DNA of 47,445 nucleotides from Lachnospiraceae bacterium (GCA_024684215.1 JAIKXH010000165.1:1-47445), one strand, 5' to 3'. Positions 1 through 9,256 are shown, counted from the first letter of the stretch. The notes: generated from the letters alone by a model not told the origin. Numbers and translations are program-made.

Positions 1-185
1 TCCAGTTTAAGTCCTACCATAAGCTTCATCAGAGTAGACTTTCCAATGCCGTTAGCCCCAATCACTCCGATACTCTCGCCGTCGTGAGCGTGGAGATTTA
101 CGCCCCTTAGTACCTCTTCTCCTTTTTCGTAGGAGAAGTGAAGGTCCTCAATTTTTAAAATTTCACCTGTGGCTCCAGTATGCAT
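1..185 (-). CDS. cbiO: Cobalt/nickel ECF transporter ATPase, N-terminal part (cut by window edge)
   Basis: Only the first 61 codons are present; the gene runs off the left edge. They encode an ABC ATPase start with an aromatic A-loop region (LHFSYEKGEEV) and a complete Walker A motif, GANGIGKST. The ATG at 183-185 is preceded by AAAGGAAC at a good distance. It begins 13 bp after the CbiQ stop, so it is the third gene of a CbiM-CbiQ-CbiO set. The known role of this family is to supply ATP-driven energy for cytoplasmic uptake of Co2+ or Ni2+ through the CbiMQ membrane unit. Co and Ni cannot be told apart from sequence. Confidence 0.88.
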   Translation of the reverse strand, partial: MHTGATGEILKIEDLHFSYEKGEEVLRGVNLHAHDGESIGVIGANGIGKSTLMKLMVGLKL

Positions 186-198
186 CTATGTTCCTTTC

Positions 199-978
199 TT
201 AATAAAAGTGCCTTATATAAATAAACAAAACTATCCAGATAAACGGGTAAAGAAAATCGCTGGCGCTTACACTTTTTCTTTTCACCCTGAAATCTCCGTT
301 AAACCCTCTTAGCGTCATACTCTCGTACACAGCATTTGCCCTGTCCATGCTTCGTAAAAGCCACTGTCCAACAAGACTTCCCCAGGCGCTGTAATGAATG
401 CCCTTTTGCTTTGGGGCTCTTAGCATGTAAGCTGTTGTGATCCTGTCCGCCTCAGCTCCCATGAGCCCAAAGTACCTGTATATCAACATGATAACTATAA
501 CTATGATCTTAGGAACGCGAAGGATCCTAAGGGCGTAGCAGATCTCTTCTATGGAGGTTGTGGCAATCAGAATGTAGGCTGACAGCACAGAGAAAAGACC
601 TTTGACCATCAGCGACAGCATCGATATCACACCGCCTGTTACTTGCACCTGGCTTCCCGCTACAGCCATTGTAAAGAGCACCTTCCTGTCAAAAAACGGG
701 TTGAACACCCCCACAAACAGTACCAGTGGCAGAATGAGCCTCATACGGTAGAGCCCCTCTTTCAAGGACAGATCCCCAACAATAAAACAAAACACTGGAA
801 AGATCGCCATCACAATAAGCTTATCAATAGCGTACTTGTCAAAGGATGCTACGACAAAGATGTATATAACGCAAACAAGCAGCTTCCCCAGAGGATGAAG
901 CCTGTTCATCCAATGGGAACGCTGCTGCAGGTTTTGAAGTTTATTAAGTTCTCTTATATTATCTTCAATCTGCTTCAT
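199..978 (-). CDS. cbiQ: ECF transporter transmembrane (T) component, CbiQ family
   Basis: A 259-residue protein with about six hydrophobic segments and the family's two cytoplasmic coupling regions: the A-x-x-x-R-x-x type stretch AYMLRAPKQKG and, near the C-terminus, YESMTLRGFNG. These match the coupling helices that bind the ATPases. The start codon lies inside the end of cbiM (14-bp overlap) with no strong Shine-Dalgarno of its own, so translation is probably coupled to cbiM. With the preceding substrate-binding CbiM and the following CbiO it forms a metal-ion importer. Confidence 0.9.
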   Translation of the reverse strand: MKQIEDNIRELNKLQNLQQRSHWMNRLHPLGKLLVCVIYIFVVASFDKYAIDKLIVMAIFPVFCFIVGDLSLKEGLYRMRLILPLVLFVGVFNPFFDRKVLFTMAVAGSQVQVTGGVISMLSLMVKGLFSVLSAYILIATTSIEEICYALRILRVPKIIVIVIMLIYRYFGLMGAEADRITTAYMLRAPKQKGIHYSAWGSLVGQWLLRSMDRANAVYESMTLRGFNGDFRVKRKSVSASDFLYPFIWIVLFIYIRHFY

Positions 979-1966
979 TTTTCTTAAAGAACTTAAACAG
1001 GTAGCAAGCTCCTACTGTCACAAGGACAACCACAAGGGATCCTGCAATACCGGAAAAGCTTGTGCCCACAGCTGACTCGCTGTCTTTAAACGCATAGTCA
1101 GGAAGAAGTGATGTTGTCTCCTGGATACCTGCTGCTGTATCGTAAGCGCCTCCCTGCGCCTCAAGCTCTGTAGTTCCAGCAACCTGCTCCATAGACCACT
1201 CAAGTCCATCTGGGAATGCTGATGCGAAAAGAGATATCACTCCGCCGCAAATAGCTGCTGCTACAGCAACTGCAATGATTGTATTCTTAAAGCTGAGCTT
1301 ACCTTCCTTTTTCTCTGAAGTCTCTCCTACGCCCCATAAAAGCTCAGGTCTTGCTTCATGTACGAAGATAAGCACTGCTGTAGTGATAAGTCCCTCTACA
1401 AAACCAATTGCCAAATGAATAGGCTGCATTGTTGCAAGGAATACAGAAAACGGAAGTTCCGTAACGCCAGAAGCAAGGGTTTCAAGTGTAACCGAAAATG
1501 CCCCAAGCTGCAGCGTAAGAACACATCCAAGTATTGACGCCAGCGCAATCTTACCCCTGCTTGCTCCCTTCTTCATAATAGGCTTCCAGATAAGAAGTGC
1601 TCCTATAAAACACCCGTAAAATGCCATGTTCCAGACATTACATCCAAGAGCCAGTAGTCCACCGTCTGCAAATAGCAGGCACTGAACCAGCAGCACTCCT
1701 ATCATTGTAAGAAATCCAGCGTAAGGTCCAAGAAGAGCGGAGAGCATCATGCCACCGCACAGATGTCCTGAAGAACCTGTTCCTGGAATTGTAAAATTGA
1801 GCATCTGAGTTGCAAAAACAAAGGCTCCCATAACTCCCATTACAGGGATCTTCTCAGGGCTTGCTTCCTTTCTTACCTCTTTAACTGATACTCCTGCTGC
1901 CGCAGTAGATAAAACGTACATTGTTCCAGCAACTGCTGGTGCCACAAGGGCGTCTGCCATATGCAT
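965..1966 (-). CDS. cbiM: Cobalt/nickel transport substrate-specific protein CbiM with fused C-terminal PDGLE (CbiN/NikN-like) domain
   Basis: A 333-residue membrane protein. It begins Met-His-Met-Ala-Asp; in CbiM/NikM structures the N-terminal Met-His pair is part of the metal site, so this start (preceded by GGGAGGAAA) is well supported. GSSGHLCGG supplies the conserved second histidine. The first roughly 215 residues are the multi-helix CbiM domain. After a linker, a further membrane helix and the PDGLEWS motif mark a CbiN/NikN-type accessory domain, with a last helix near the C-terminus. It is the S-component of an ECF metal importer and is co-transcribed with cbiQ and cbiO. No cobalamin riboswitch was recognised upstream, so the metal and its control stay open. 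Confidence 0.9.
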   Translation of the reverse strand: MHMADALVAPAVAGTMYVLSTAAAGVSVKEVRKEASPEKIPVMGVMGAFVFATQMLNFTIPGTGSSGHLCGGMMLSALLGPYAGFLTMIGVLLVQCLLFADGGLLALGCNVWNMAFYGCFIGALLIWKPIMKKGASRGKIALASILGCVLTLQLGAFSVTLETLASGVTELPFSVFLATMQPIHLAIGFVEGLITTAVLIFVHEARPELLWGVGETSEKKEGKLSFKNTIIAVAVAAAICGGVISLFASAFPDGLEWSMEQVAGTTELEAQGGAYDTAAGIQETTSLLPDYAFKDSESAVGTSFSGIAGSLVVVLVTVGACYLFKFFKKNEAD

Positions 1967-2059
1967 AAATATTTCCTCCCACCAATACTGTTATAGATGC
2001 GATAAAAAGGCGCTTATTAAGCAACCCGTGATTAATTCACAACTATGAGTATAGATAAA

Positions 2060-2092
2060 GAAAATGGGCGTCACAAGCCCCCCTGGGGGTTC
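2060..2092 (-). terminator. GC-rich stem-loops between mtnA and cbiM, possible terminator
   Basis: The 145-bp gap between mtnA and cbiM holds a G/C-rich block. On the minus strand GGGC-TTGTGAC-GCCC is followed by ATTTTCTTT, a weak intrinsic-terminator shape for mtnA. On the plus strand AAGCCCC...GGGGTT is followed by CTTTTT. The alternative pairings could also be part of a leader controlling cbiM, but I match them to no known riboswitch. Confidence 0.4.
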
Positions 2093-2111
2093 TTTTTATG
2101 CAAAAGCTCTA

Positions 2112-3239
2112 TTATTTTTTAACTTTCTTTTTAAACAGCTCTCTGATTGACTTGTCATAAGGCGCCCTAAGTACTCCATACTCAGTTACAATACCTGTTA
2201 TCAGTTCATTGTCTGTAACGTCAAATGCAGGATTATAAACCTTAACTCCCTCTGGCGCCATTCTCTCGCTGTACCACATTTCAGTAACTTCCTCAGGTTT
2301 CCTCTGCTCGATGTTGATCTGATCACCTGTCGGAGTATTTATATCAATTGTGGAAGTTGGCGCGCATACATAAAATGGCACGTTGTAGCGCTTTGCAACT
2401 GTAGCCACCATGCTGGTTCCAATTTTGTTGGCAGCATCTCCGTTTGCAGCTACCCTGTCGCATCCAACAAATATAGCATTTATAGCACCAGTCTTCATGA
2501 GAGATGCGGACATATTGTCGCAAAGAAGCGTGGTGTCAATTCCTGCAGAATGAAGCTCAAAAGCTGTAAGTCTTGCCCCCTGCAGCAGAGGTCTTGTCTC
2601 ATCACAATACACCCTGATATTCCAGCCCTTTTCATGAGCAAGGTACATAGGCGCCGTTGCTGTTCCATACTTGCAGGTAGCCAACTGTCCGGCATTGCAG
2701 TGAGTTAAAATTCCGTTTCCGTCCTTTATAAGGGTTACACCATTTTCACCGATTCTTCTGCATACGTCGATATCTTCCTGTTTGATGCGCCGACATTCAT
2801 CCCGCATCTCTTTTATCAGTTCTGCGCGGATTGTCTCAAAATCCGCATTCTGAGATGCACCGCCATCTCCGTTCCCATGGCTTTTTTCTGAACAGACTTT
2901 TTCCACATGTGCTTTCATGCGTTTTAACGCCCATGAAAGATTGACTGCGGTAGGCCTGGATGAATTCAGGTAGTCGCTCTTTTCATCAAGCTCTTTCATA
3001 AATTCCTCATAGCTGGCAGCTTCTGAGTGTTTCATCAAAAGATACAGCCCCATTCCGGCAGTTACACCGATAGCCGGTGCACCCCTTACCTGCAGCAGGT
3101 AAATGGCATCCCATATTTCTTTTGCGGTATGAAGTCTGATGATCTCAATTCTGCCGGGAAGCAGCGTCTGGTCGATTATCTCCAGTGCATCATCCTCATC
3201 AATAAGTGATACGGTCTCGTAATCCAAAATACTCTTCAT
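2112..3239 (-). CDS. mtnA: S-methyl-5-thioribose-1-phosphate isomerase
   Basis: An eIF2B-alpha/MtnA family enzyme that converts methylthioribose-1-phosphate to methylthioribulose-1-phosphate in the methionine salvage pathway (cytosolic). Visible motifs in order: RGAPAIGV, SSRPTAVNLSWA, THCNAGQLATCKYGTA (catalytic Cys), DETRPLLQGARLTAFEL, VGCDRVAANGDAANKIGT (catalytic Asp) and PFYVCAPTSTID. An ATG at 3254 is possible, but the one at 3239 has GGAGA five bases upstream and gives the usual N-terminus MKSILDYE. There is an extra Gly/Ser/Asn-rich stretch of about 20 residues after SWALKRMKAHVEK. No other methionine-salvage gene is visible nearby. It follows the membrane-protein gene by 18 bp, so the two are probably co-transcribed. 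Confidence 0.93.
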   Translation of the reverse strand: MKSILDYETVSLIDEDDALEIIDQTLLPGRIEIIRLHTAKEIWDAIYLLQVRGAPAIGVTAGMGLYLLMKHSEAASYEEFMKELDEKSDYLNSSRPTAVNLSWALKRMKAHVEKVCSEKSHGNGDGGASQNADFETIRAELIKEMRDECRRIKQEDIDVCRRIGENGVTLIKDGNGILTHCNAGQLATCKYGTATAPMYLAHEKGWNIRVYCDETRPLLQGARLTAFELHSAGIDTTLLCDNMSASLMKTGAINAIFVGCDRVAANGDAANKIGTSMVATVAKRYNVPFYVCAPTSTIDINTPTGDQINIEQRKPEEVTEMWYSERMAPEGVKVYNPAFDVTDNELITGIVTEYGVLRAPYDKSIRELFKKKVKK

Positions 3240-3257
3240 AGTACTCTCCGCCATTTT

Positions 3258-4883
3258 TTATTTCCAAACCTTAAAGGTTTTGGTCTCATCATACAGTACG
3301 TATTTATCATTCATCTGATTGTTAATACTATCATAGACAGGAACAATAACATAATTGCCGGCCATGTCGTACTCATTTAATTCATCTGTCGTTTTTAAAA
3401 CATTTATTGTTTTTTCAGCAAGCATAAACTGAAGTATCTGAACTCCCGGCTGATAAGCGCTGTTTATGTAAAAGATCTTATCGCTGCCTGATTCCTTCAG
3501 CCCTTCTGCAAGTTCTGCATTTTCCTTAGAATAAGTCATATTGCGATTTACCATATCGCCGGAAATATAAAAGGAAAGCACTATGAAAGCCGCAGAAAAC
3601 ACCCAAGGCATAAATCTCATTTTTACCATGCTTTTCCTAAAAGCACTTGCAATAAACATTACCAATAACCCGGCAAAACCGGATAGTCCGGCACTAATGA
3701 TCATTAAAGCAGGTGATGTCTTTTTTACAAGGAAATAATTTGTACCTAATGCAAACAGGGAATCCACACTCTCGTATTTAACAAGGCCGCTAAGCACCAG
3801 TACCCCTGAAATTACCGTTACCGTCATAAATATGAGAAAGTATTTTTTCCCAAGACCCTTTTCCTTAACTTCGCATATACCATACAGTATCAACCCCGGC
3901 ACCATGTAGTCTATGTACCTTCCATAAAGGACCGACAACGATGATTCATTCGAATACAGGAAAAGAGCTGACAATGCCATCTCACAAATAAGCGACACCA
4001 GATAGAAATACTCAAAATCCTGTTTCTCCCTTACTTTCCTGATAATACGGCCAAGTCCGATATATGCCAGCCCCAGGCTTGCAGCTCCAATGTAAAAAAT
4101 CTCACCTGTAACAGCAAGCAAAAAGCACTTCAGCCCGTTTAGCGAATACAATTTCCCAAATCTCGTAAGGACAGAATAGAATCCTGTTCCTGCAGCGCCA
4201 TTTGCTGCAACTATCGGTTTTTGGAAATAAAAGTCAGCGCAGAGAGCCGCAGCAAATAATACGAGCGCTAAAATAAGAAGCAGGACAAATCTCTTTTTAC
4301 CATTCTTATCTTCTCCTTCCTTATCCCTTATAAGGAGCAGCGCAACAACAGACAAAGGCAATGTCCTCATATGGATTGTAAAAAGAAAAACAAGAAGAAG
4401 GATCAGCACAGCACCATCTGTTGTATTTCTGCTTTTTAGAAATCTTTTTAAGAACAGTAACACAAAAGTAAAGGTAAACAGTAGAAATACCTCGCTCATG
4501 GTAGTTAGTGCATAATAGACCAAGGGCGGATAGATCAGAAAAAAACAAGGGTTTTCATCCATTGTTCTTAGCAGCACCAATCCGGCAGCAGACAGCATGA
4601 TCAGATTTAAAATAATCGCCAGACGATATGCAGTCAGCGCTGAGCCGGCCAAAAGGTGGATCGGCAAAAGAATAATGCTATATCCATAAGAATAATAGTC
4701 GCCAAGAGCGATGATCTGTTCCCAATTAAAGCCCCTTAACAGCGCCACATTCTGCCAGTACCCAAATTCATCAGGAAGAATGTCAAAAGGATATAGTCTC
4801 CTAAAATATAGCAAAGCCATACCCAGATACACTGCAAAGGAAATACCTATGATCATTTTTTCAATAGCTCTTTTATCACTCAT
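3258..4883 (-). CDS. Polytopic membrane protein, GT-C glycosyltransferase-like
   Basis: About 541 residues with roughly 11-13 hydrophobic segments. The first outer loop contains PDEFGYW after the first helix, reminiscent of the acidic Asp-Glu motif in the first loop of GT-C enzymes (GT39/GT83 types) that use polyprenyl-phosphate sugars. A soluble C-terminal tail of about 80 residues follows the last helix. A longer reading frame would begin with a GTG inside the terminator of the upstream gene, so I chose the ATG at 4883, with GGGA eight bases ahead. It is followed by mtnA after 18 bp, but no functional link is obvious. Enzyme activity is inferred from topology only and the substrate is unknown. 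Confidence 0.7.
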   Translation of the reverse strand: MSDKRAIEKMIIGISFAVYLGMALLYFRRLYPFDILPDEFGYWQNVALLRGFNWEQIIALGDYYSYGYSIILLPIHLLAGSALTAYRLAIILNLIMLSAAGLVLLRTMDENPCFFLIYPPLVYYALTTMSEVFLLFTFTFVLLFLKRFLKSRNTTDGAVLILLLVFLFTIHMRTLPLSVVALLLIRDKEGEDKNGKKRFVLLLILALVLFAAALCADFYFQKPIVAANGAAGTGFYSVLTRFGKLYSLNGLKCFLLAVTGEIFYIGAASLGLAYIGLGRIIRKVREKQDFEYFYLVSLICEMALSALFLYSNESSLSVLYGRYIDYMVPGLILYGICEVKEKGLGKKYFLIFMTVTVISGVLVLSGLVKYESVDSLFALGTNYFLVKKTSPALMIISAGLSGFAGLLVMFIASAFRKSMVKMRFMPWVFSAAFIVLSFYISGDMVNRNMTYSKENAELAEGLKESGSDKIFYINSAYQPGVQILQFMLAEKTINVLKTTDELNEYDMAGNYVIVPVYDSINNQMNDKYVLYDETKTFKVWK

Positions 4884-4942
4884 GATAATCGTCCCAAGTA
4901 TTTGTTTAATGTAAAAAGCAGAGCCGCTTCCTGTTAAAAAGC

Positions 4943-4975
4943 AAAAAGGCTGCCACACAAAATGTGTGACAGCCT
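4943..4975 (-). terminator. Rho-independent terminator after the 4989-5792 gene
   Basis: On the minus strand AGGCTGTCACACA pairs with TGTGTGGCAGCCT around a 3-base loop (one mismatch) and is followed by TTTTTG. It ends transcription 14 bp past the gene's stop and separates it from the membrane-protein/mtnA pair. Confidence 0.93.
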
Positions 4976-4988
4976 CAGCATCACATGT

Positions 4989-5792
4989 TTAATTATACTT
5001 AATAATCGAATACATTACCAGTGAGCTGTCCGTAGCAGGAACATTAACGCTGACTGTAGCAGGGTCATCGTCTGTATCCTCAAGGATCTTAGTTGCTCCG
5101 CCAGGATATACAGCAACAACAGCAACCTTATCTCCTTCTCCTGCGAATGAAGGATCTAATCCCATTTTCATGGTTCCTTCTGCTGCATCACTGCTTTTCA
5201 CAAGATTTCCATCCTTGTACTTTTCGTATTGGAAATTAACAGATGGTCCCACAACAGCATCAACGCTTTTAGCAACTTCATTGACTACAGCAATAGCTGC
5301 CGGACTCTTGGAAGCATTGGTCTCGTATGCAACACAATGTAACCTGGCATAATTTAAGTCCTCGTTTATTATCGCAGGCGAATAAGAAATACCCTTTATA
5401 TCCTTGATCAGATACAACCCGTAAAGCTTACTGAACGCCTTTGAACCATCGGAATTAACAACAGTGATATGCTCTGGTTTACTACCCTCATCCACAAGAG
5501 CCTGTCTCTCGGCTGCTGCCTGTGCTGTCATTCTCTCCTGCTGAATTTCCCGCTGAATCTCCTTCTGGGAAGGAGAGGAATCAACCTCAACTGTTTGTTC
5601 TACAATTGACGTAATTGTGTCCTTTTCAATTCCGTATATAGAATCATAGTATTCAACAGAACTGCTCCAGTACTTGCCGTCCGGCCCGATCCAGGCATCT
5701 ACCTTGTCAGCGCTGGTATAATTAACTACCCCTCCGAGCACCACAACAGCTGTTCCAATAAGCGAAATCAATGTCTTTGTTGATCTTCTCAT
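4989..5792 (-). CDS. Membrane-anchored or secreted protein of unknown function
   Basis: 267 residues. The N-terminus MRRSTKT followed by a hydrophobic segment (about residues 8-28) is a signal anchor with no lipobox. Next comes a short conserved-looking piece (WIGPDGKYWSSSVEYYDSIYG), then a Gln/Glu/Arg-rich helical stretch (about 75-100), and a mixed alpha/beta C-terminal region of about 150 residues. I recognise no domain. It begins 88 bp after etfA with AGGTG before the ATG, and no convincing terminator separates them. The first strong terminator downstream of the butyrate operon is the one after this gene, so readthrough from the operon is plausible. Confidence 0.75.
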   Translation of the reverse strand: MRRSTKTLISLIGTAVVVLGGVVNYTSADKVDAWIGPDGKYWSSSVEYYDSIYGIEKDTITSIVEQTVEVDSSPSQKEIQREIQQERMTAQAAAERQALVDEGSKPEHITVVNSDGSKAFSKLYGLYLIKDIKGISYSPAIINEDLNYARLHCVAYETNASKSPAAIAVVNEVAKSVDAVVGPSVNFQYEKYKDGNLVKSSDAAEGTMKMGLDPSFAGEGDKVAVVAVYPGGATKILEDTDDDPATVSVNVPATDSSLVMYSIIKYN

Positions 5793-5880
5793 CTAGTCAC
5801 CTCACACATTTTTTATTTTTTGCTTTCCCAGGAAACACAAATTTATTGCATTTCCAATACTGTTATGGAAAAAATACCTC

Positions 5881-6933
5881 TTATGCCAGCTCTTCCTTAA
5901 GTCTCTTTGTAAGAGCAGGAACAACCTTGTTTAGGTCGCCAACGATACCATAATCAGCCACGTCAAAGATAGGAGCGTTCTCATCCTTGTTGATAGCGAT
6001 GATGATGTCTGACTCTTCCATACCTGCAACGTGCTGGATTGCTCCAGAAATACCGATTGCAAAGTAAAGTGAAGGACGAACTGTCTTACCTGTCTGTCCG
6101 ACCTGAAGATCCTTTGGCTTCCAGCCAGAATCAACAACTGCACGTGAGCAGGAAACTGTTCCGCCCAAAACCTCTGCAAGATCATCAAGAAGTTTGAAGT
6201 TCTCAGGTGAACCAACTCCACGTCCGCCAGATACAAGGATCTTAGCAGCCTGGATATCAGCTACTGCTGAAGTCTCTTTTACAATCTTAACGATCTCTGT
6301 GTAGCAGTCGTTCTTCTCAAATCCAGGATTGTAATCAACAACCTCTGCCTTAGCGCCCTTGATAGGATCGATCTTCTGCATAACACCAGGACGAACTGTT
6401 GCCATCTGAGGACGGAACTCTGGGCATGCGATAGTAGCGATTGTGTTACCACCAAATGCAGGACGTGTCATAAGGAGCTGATTGTGCTTCTGGTTCTGGC
6501 CGGGGATTGCTACAAGAGGGAAATCTCCGATCTCAAGAACTGTACAGTCAGCGGTAAGTCCGGTAGCAACTCTTGCAGATACGGTAGGACCAAGGTCACG
6601 ACCGATTGCAGTAGCGCCTACAAGTACGATTTCAGGCTTATACTCGTTGATAACAGATGCAAGTGCGTGTGCATAGGGCTCGGTACGATACTCCTTAAGC
6701 TCGGGATCGTCTACAACGATTACTCTGTCTGCGCCGTACTGTGCAAGGCTGTCAACAAGGTTAGCAACACCGCTTCCGATAAGGACTGCGGTAACCTGTG
6801 CGTTAAGGGGCTGTGCAAGCTCCTTAGCTTTTCCCAGCAATTCGTAAGCAATTCCGCTTACTTCATTATCAACCTGCTGAGCGAATACGAATACGCCCTT
6901 ATACTGAGCGATTTGTTCTTCTGTCATTTTCAT
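5881..6933 (-). CDS. etfA: Electron-transfer flavoprotein alpha subunit
   Basis: 350 residues. The N-terminal alpha/beta domain (about 1-200) is followed by the FAD-binding domain with LVSGGRGVGSPENF, SRAVVDSGW, QVGQTGKTVRP, YFAIGISGAIQH and DSDIIIAINKD-like segments. EtfA pairs with EtfB and delivers electrons to or from butyryl-CoA dehydrogenase. In butyrate producers the Bcd-EtfAB complex bifurcates electrons from NADH to crotonyl-CoA and ferredoxin. It is the last of the six genes, 61 bp after etfB. Confidence 0.96.
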   Translation of the reverse strand: MKMTEEQIAQYKGVFVFAQQVDNEVSGIAYELLGKAKELAQPLNAQVTAVLIGSGVANLVDSLAQYGADRVIVVDDPELKEYRTEPYAHALASVINEYKPEIVLVGATAIGRDLGPTVSARVATGLTADCTVLEIGDFPLVAIPGQNQKHNQLLMTRPAFGGNTIATIACPEFRPQMATVRPGVMQKIDPIKGAKAEVVDYNPGFEKNDCYTEIVKIVKETSAVADIQAAKILVSGGRGVGSPENFKLLDDLAEVLGGTVSCSRAVVDSGWKPKDLQVGQTGKTVRPSLYFAIGISGAIQHVAGMEESDIIIAINKDENAPIFDVADYGIVGDLNKVVPALTKRLKEELA

Positions 6934-6994
6934 GATATATATACCTCTTTTCTGTTATAGATTGACACTTGGATTGTTGCTCTGCAAGTCTCAA

Positions 6995-7792
6995 TCAGAT
7001 TACATGCTTCTCAGCAAGCTTACCTACGATGTAAGCAACTGCATCTTCGGGTGAATCGGGAACAACCTTTTCTCCGGCTCCCTTACGTACCTTATCAGAT
7101 GCCTTGGCAATCTTTGTGGGTGAACCGTTAAGACCAAGGTTTCCGTCCTCTACATCTACGAGGTCTGCTCTTCCCATTGTGGTGATCTCTGCTGCACATG
7201 CATCAAAGATTCCTCCGGGAGTCATGTAACGGGGATCGTTAAGCTCTGCAAGAGCTGTGATAAGGCAAGGCATCTGAGCCTCAAGAACATGGTATCTGTC
7301 GTCATACTGACGCTGAACGATAACCTTGTCGCCTTCAACCTTGATATCCTGAGCGTAGGAAATAACGGGATATCCAAGGTGCTCAGCGATCTGAGGACCA
7401 ACCTGAGCGGTATCACCGTCGATTGCCTGACGTCCGGTAATGATGAGGTCATATTTATCTGTCTGCTGTAATTTTCTGATAGCACCTGCAATGGTGGTAG
7501 AGGTTGCCCAGGTATCTGCACCGCCGAGTACTCTGTCGGTTACAAGGACTGCCTTGTCAGCGCCCATAGCGATTGCCTCGCGGAGCACATCTGAAGCCTT
7601 GGGAAGACCCATGGTAAGAACGGTTACTTCTGCACCGTACTGATCCTTGAGACGAAGAGCAGCCTCGAGGCCTGCCTTGTCATCAGGGTTCATGATAGCG
7701 AGCATTGCTGCTCTGTCAAGAGTTCCATCGGGATTGAACTTTACGCCACCCTTTGTATCAGGAACCTGTTTAATACAAACGATTATCTTCAT
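6995..7792 (-). CDS. etfB: Electron-transfer flavoprotein beta subunit
   Basis: 265 residues with the typical start MKIIVCIKQVPDTKGGVKF and the EtfB signatures MNPDDKAGLEAALRLKD, VLTMG, GRQAIDGDTAQVGPQIAEHLG and PCLITALAELNDPRYM. The partner of EtfA, it carries the bifurcating flavin in the clostridial Bcd-Etf complex. It has a strong ribosome site, AAAGGAG, nine bases from ATG. It is separated from bcd by a 160-bp gap with RNA stem-loops. Confidence 0.96.
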   Translation of the reverse strand: MKIIVCIKQVPDTKGGVKFNPDGTLDRAAMLAIMNPDDKAGLEAALRLKDQYGAEVTVLTMGLPKASDVLREAIAMGADKAVLVTDRVLGGADTWATSTTIAGAIRKLQQTDKYDLIITGRQAIDGDTAQVGPQIAEHLGYPVISYAQDIKVEGDKVIVQRQYDDRYHVLEAQMPCLITALAELNDPRYMTPGGIFDACAAEITTMGRADLVDVEDGNLGLNGSPTKIAKASDKVRKGAGEKVVPDSPEDAVAYIVGKLAEKHVI

Positions 7793-7952
7793 TGTATATT
7801 ACTCCTTTGTTTATATATAGTTTATTAAGTAAGCACCACTCGAAAACCTTAGGTTTTCTCGTTCGCGCAGCTGCGCTGCACGTTTGCATCTTTCTGAATT
7901 TGTCTGCTTACCTGCAAGCAGGGCTCAGACCCATTCATAAATCCGCTTTCGC
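7793..7952 (-). other. Structured intergenic RNA region between bcd and etfB
   Basis: Three hairpins can be drawn: GAAAACC/GGTTTTC with a 3-base loop (7842-7858), the perfect palindrome GCGCAGCTGCGC, and CCTGC-AA-GCAGG nested in GTCTG...CAGAC. No long U-tract follows them. They may act as processing or stabilising elements that set etfAB transcript levels, or may simply be tolerated repeats. There is no open frame with a ribosome site. Confidence 0.5.
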
Positions 7953-9119
7953 TTACTTGAGCAGGTTCGCGGAGATGACCATACGCTGAACCTCACTGGT
8001 TCCCTCATAGATCTCAGTGATCTTTGCATCTCTCATCATACGCTCGATCTCATACTCTCTGATGTAACCGTAACCGCCGTGGAGTTGTACTGCCTTGGTG
8101 GTAACTTCCATAGCAACTTCTGCTGCGCAAAGCTTAGCCATAGCTGCTTCTACAGAATAAGAAATCTTAGGGTTTGTCTGGTACTCTGCCTTTTTCATAG
8201 CTGCCTTATAAACAAGGAGCTTAGCAGCCTCAACCTTGGTTGCCATATCAGCGAGCTGGAACTGGGTGTTCTGGAATGCGCTGATTGACTTACCAAACTG
8301 CTTTCTTTCCTTGGTGTATGCGATAGTTCTCTCAAGAGCGCCCTCTGCAATTCCGAGAGCCTGAGCTGCGATACCGATACGTCCACCGTCGAGGGTGTGC
8401 ATTGCGATATTGAAGCCCTTACCCTGCTGGCCTAAAAGGTTAGCCTTGGGGATACGGCAATCGGTAAAGATGAGCTCATAAGTGGATGATCCGCGGATAC
8501 CCATCTTATTTTCCTTAGTTCCGAATGTAAATCCGGGAGTGCCTTTCTCTACGATAAATGCAGAAATCTCTTTGAGCATCTTTCCACGCTTCTCAACCTT
8601 ACCGGTAACTGCGATAACTACATATACATCAGCTTCCTTACCGTTGGTGATAAAGCACTTGGATCCGTTAAGAACCCACTCGTCGCCGTCGAGAACGGCC
8701 TTGGTCTGCTGACCCTGAGCGTCGGTACCTGCACCGGGCTCGGTAAGTCCGAAAGCACCGATCTTCTTTCCTGATGCAAGGTCGGGAAGATACTTTGCTT
8801 TCTGTTCGGGTGTACCATAGGTAAGGATGGGATCTACACAAAGTGAGGTATGTGCAGATACGATAACGCCGGTAGTAGCGCAAACCTTAGAAAGTTCCTC
8901 TACGCACATAACGTAAGTAAGGATATCTGCGCCCTGTCCGCCAAACTCCTTGGGTACGGGGATTCCCAAAAATCCGTATTTTGCCATTTTATCTACGGTG
9001 CTTCTGGGGAATGCTTCATTTTCATCAGTCTCAATTGCGAGAGGCTTTGCTTCGTTCTCAGCAAACTCTTTGAACAGAGTCTGTGCCATTTCATGCTGCT
9101 TGCTAAGAGTAAAATCCAT
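7953..9119 (-). CDS. bcd: Butyryl-CoA (short-chain acyl-CoA) dehydrogenase
   Basis: 388 residues from the ATG at 9119, preceded by TGGAGGAAATAAA; a longer frame to 9158 lacks a site. Acyl-CoA dehydrogenase motifs: [17 protein letters not shown] (flavin/substrate loop), [33 protein letters not shown] and [13 protein letters not shown], whose Glu is the catalytic base. It reduces crotonyl-CoA to butyryl-CoA with EtfAB in the cytosol. The context (hbd upstream, etfBA downstream) fixes the assignment better than sequence alone. Confidence 0.95.
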   Translation of the reverse strand: MDFTLSKQHEMAQTLFKEFAENEAKPLAIETDENEAFPRSTVDKMAKYGFLGIPVPKEFGGQGADILTYVMCVEELSKVCATTGVIVSAHTSLCVDPILTYGTPEQKAKYLPDLASGKKIGAFGLTEPGAGTDAQGQQTKAVLDGDEWVLNGSKCFITNGKEADVYVVIAVTGKVEKRGKMLKEISAFIVEKGTPGFTFGTKENKMGIRGSSTYELIFTDCRIPKANLLGQQGKGFNIAMHTLDGGRIGIAAQALGIAEGALERTIAYTKERKQFGKSISAFQNTQFQLADMATKVEAAKLLVYKAAMKKAEYQTNPKISYSVEAAMAKLCAAEVAMEVTTKAVQLHGGYGYIREYEIERMMRDAKITEIYEGTSEVQRMVISANLLK

Positions 9120-9168
9120 TATTTTATTTCCTCCAAAATAGTTTAGTTTGTATCTCAAGACTTGCGCG

Positions 9169-9256
9169 GCGAATCCGTATCAGCGAAGCTGATTAAATAC
9201 ACTACGGATTCGCTCGCATCCCATGCGGAGCATAACTCGTAAAAATTATGCTCTGC
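9169..9256 (-). other. Two strong RNA stem-loops between hbd and bcd
   Basis: The 144-bp gap holds a nested hairpin at 9169-9213: outer arms GCGAATCCGTA/TACGGATTCGC, 11 bp perfect, with an inner ATCAGC-TTC-GCTGAT. A second, at 9226-9256, has arms GCAGAGCATAA/TTATGCTCCGC with one mismatch. Neither has a terminator U-tract. Their position before bcd suggests mRNA processing or 5'-end protection of the bcd-etfBA segment. Confidence 0.6.

Noticed and set aside
1967-2111. Cobalamin or NiCo riboswitch upstream of cbiM
   Set aside because: The gap is short, and neither the cobalamin B12-box nor the NiCo core could be recognised; the GC-rich hairpins fit a terminator as well.
4884-4958. Longer N-terminus for the GT-C-like membrane protein
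   Set aside because: It would start with a GTG inside the stem of the upstream gene's terminator and has no ribosome site.
7222-7521. Overlapping small genes inside etfB, etfA, bcd and others
   Set aside because: These frames lack ribosome sites and are out-of-phase shadows of well-supported enzymes with biased codon use.
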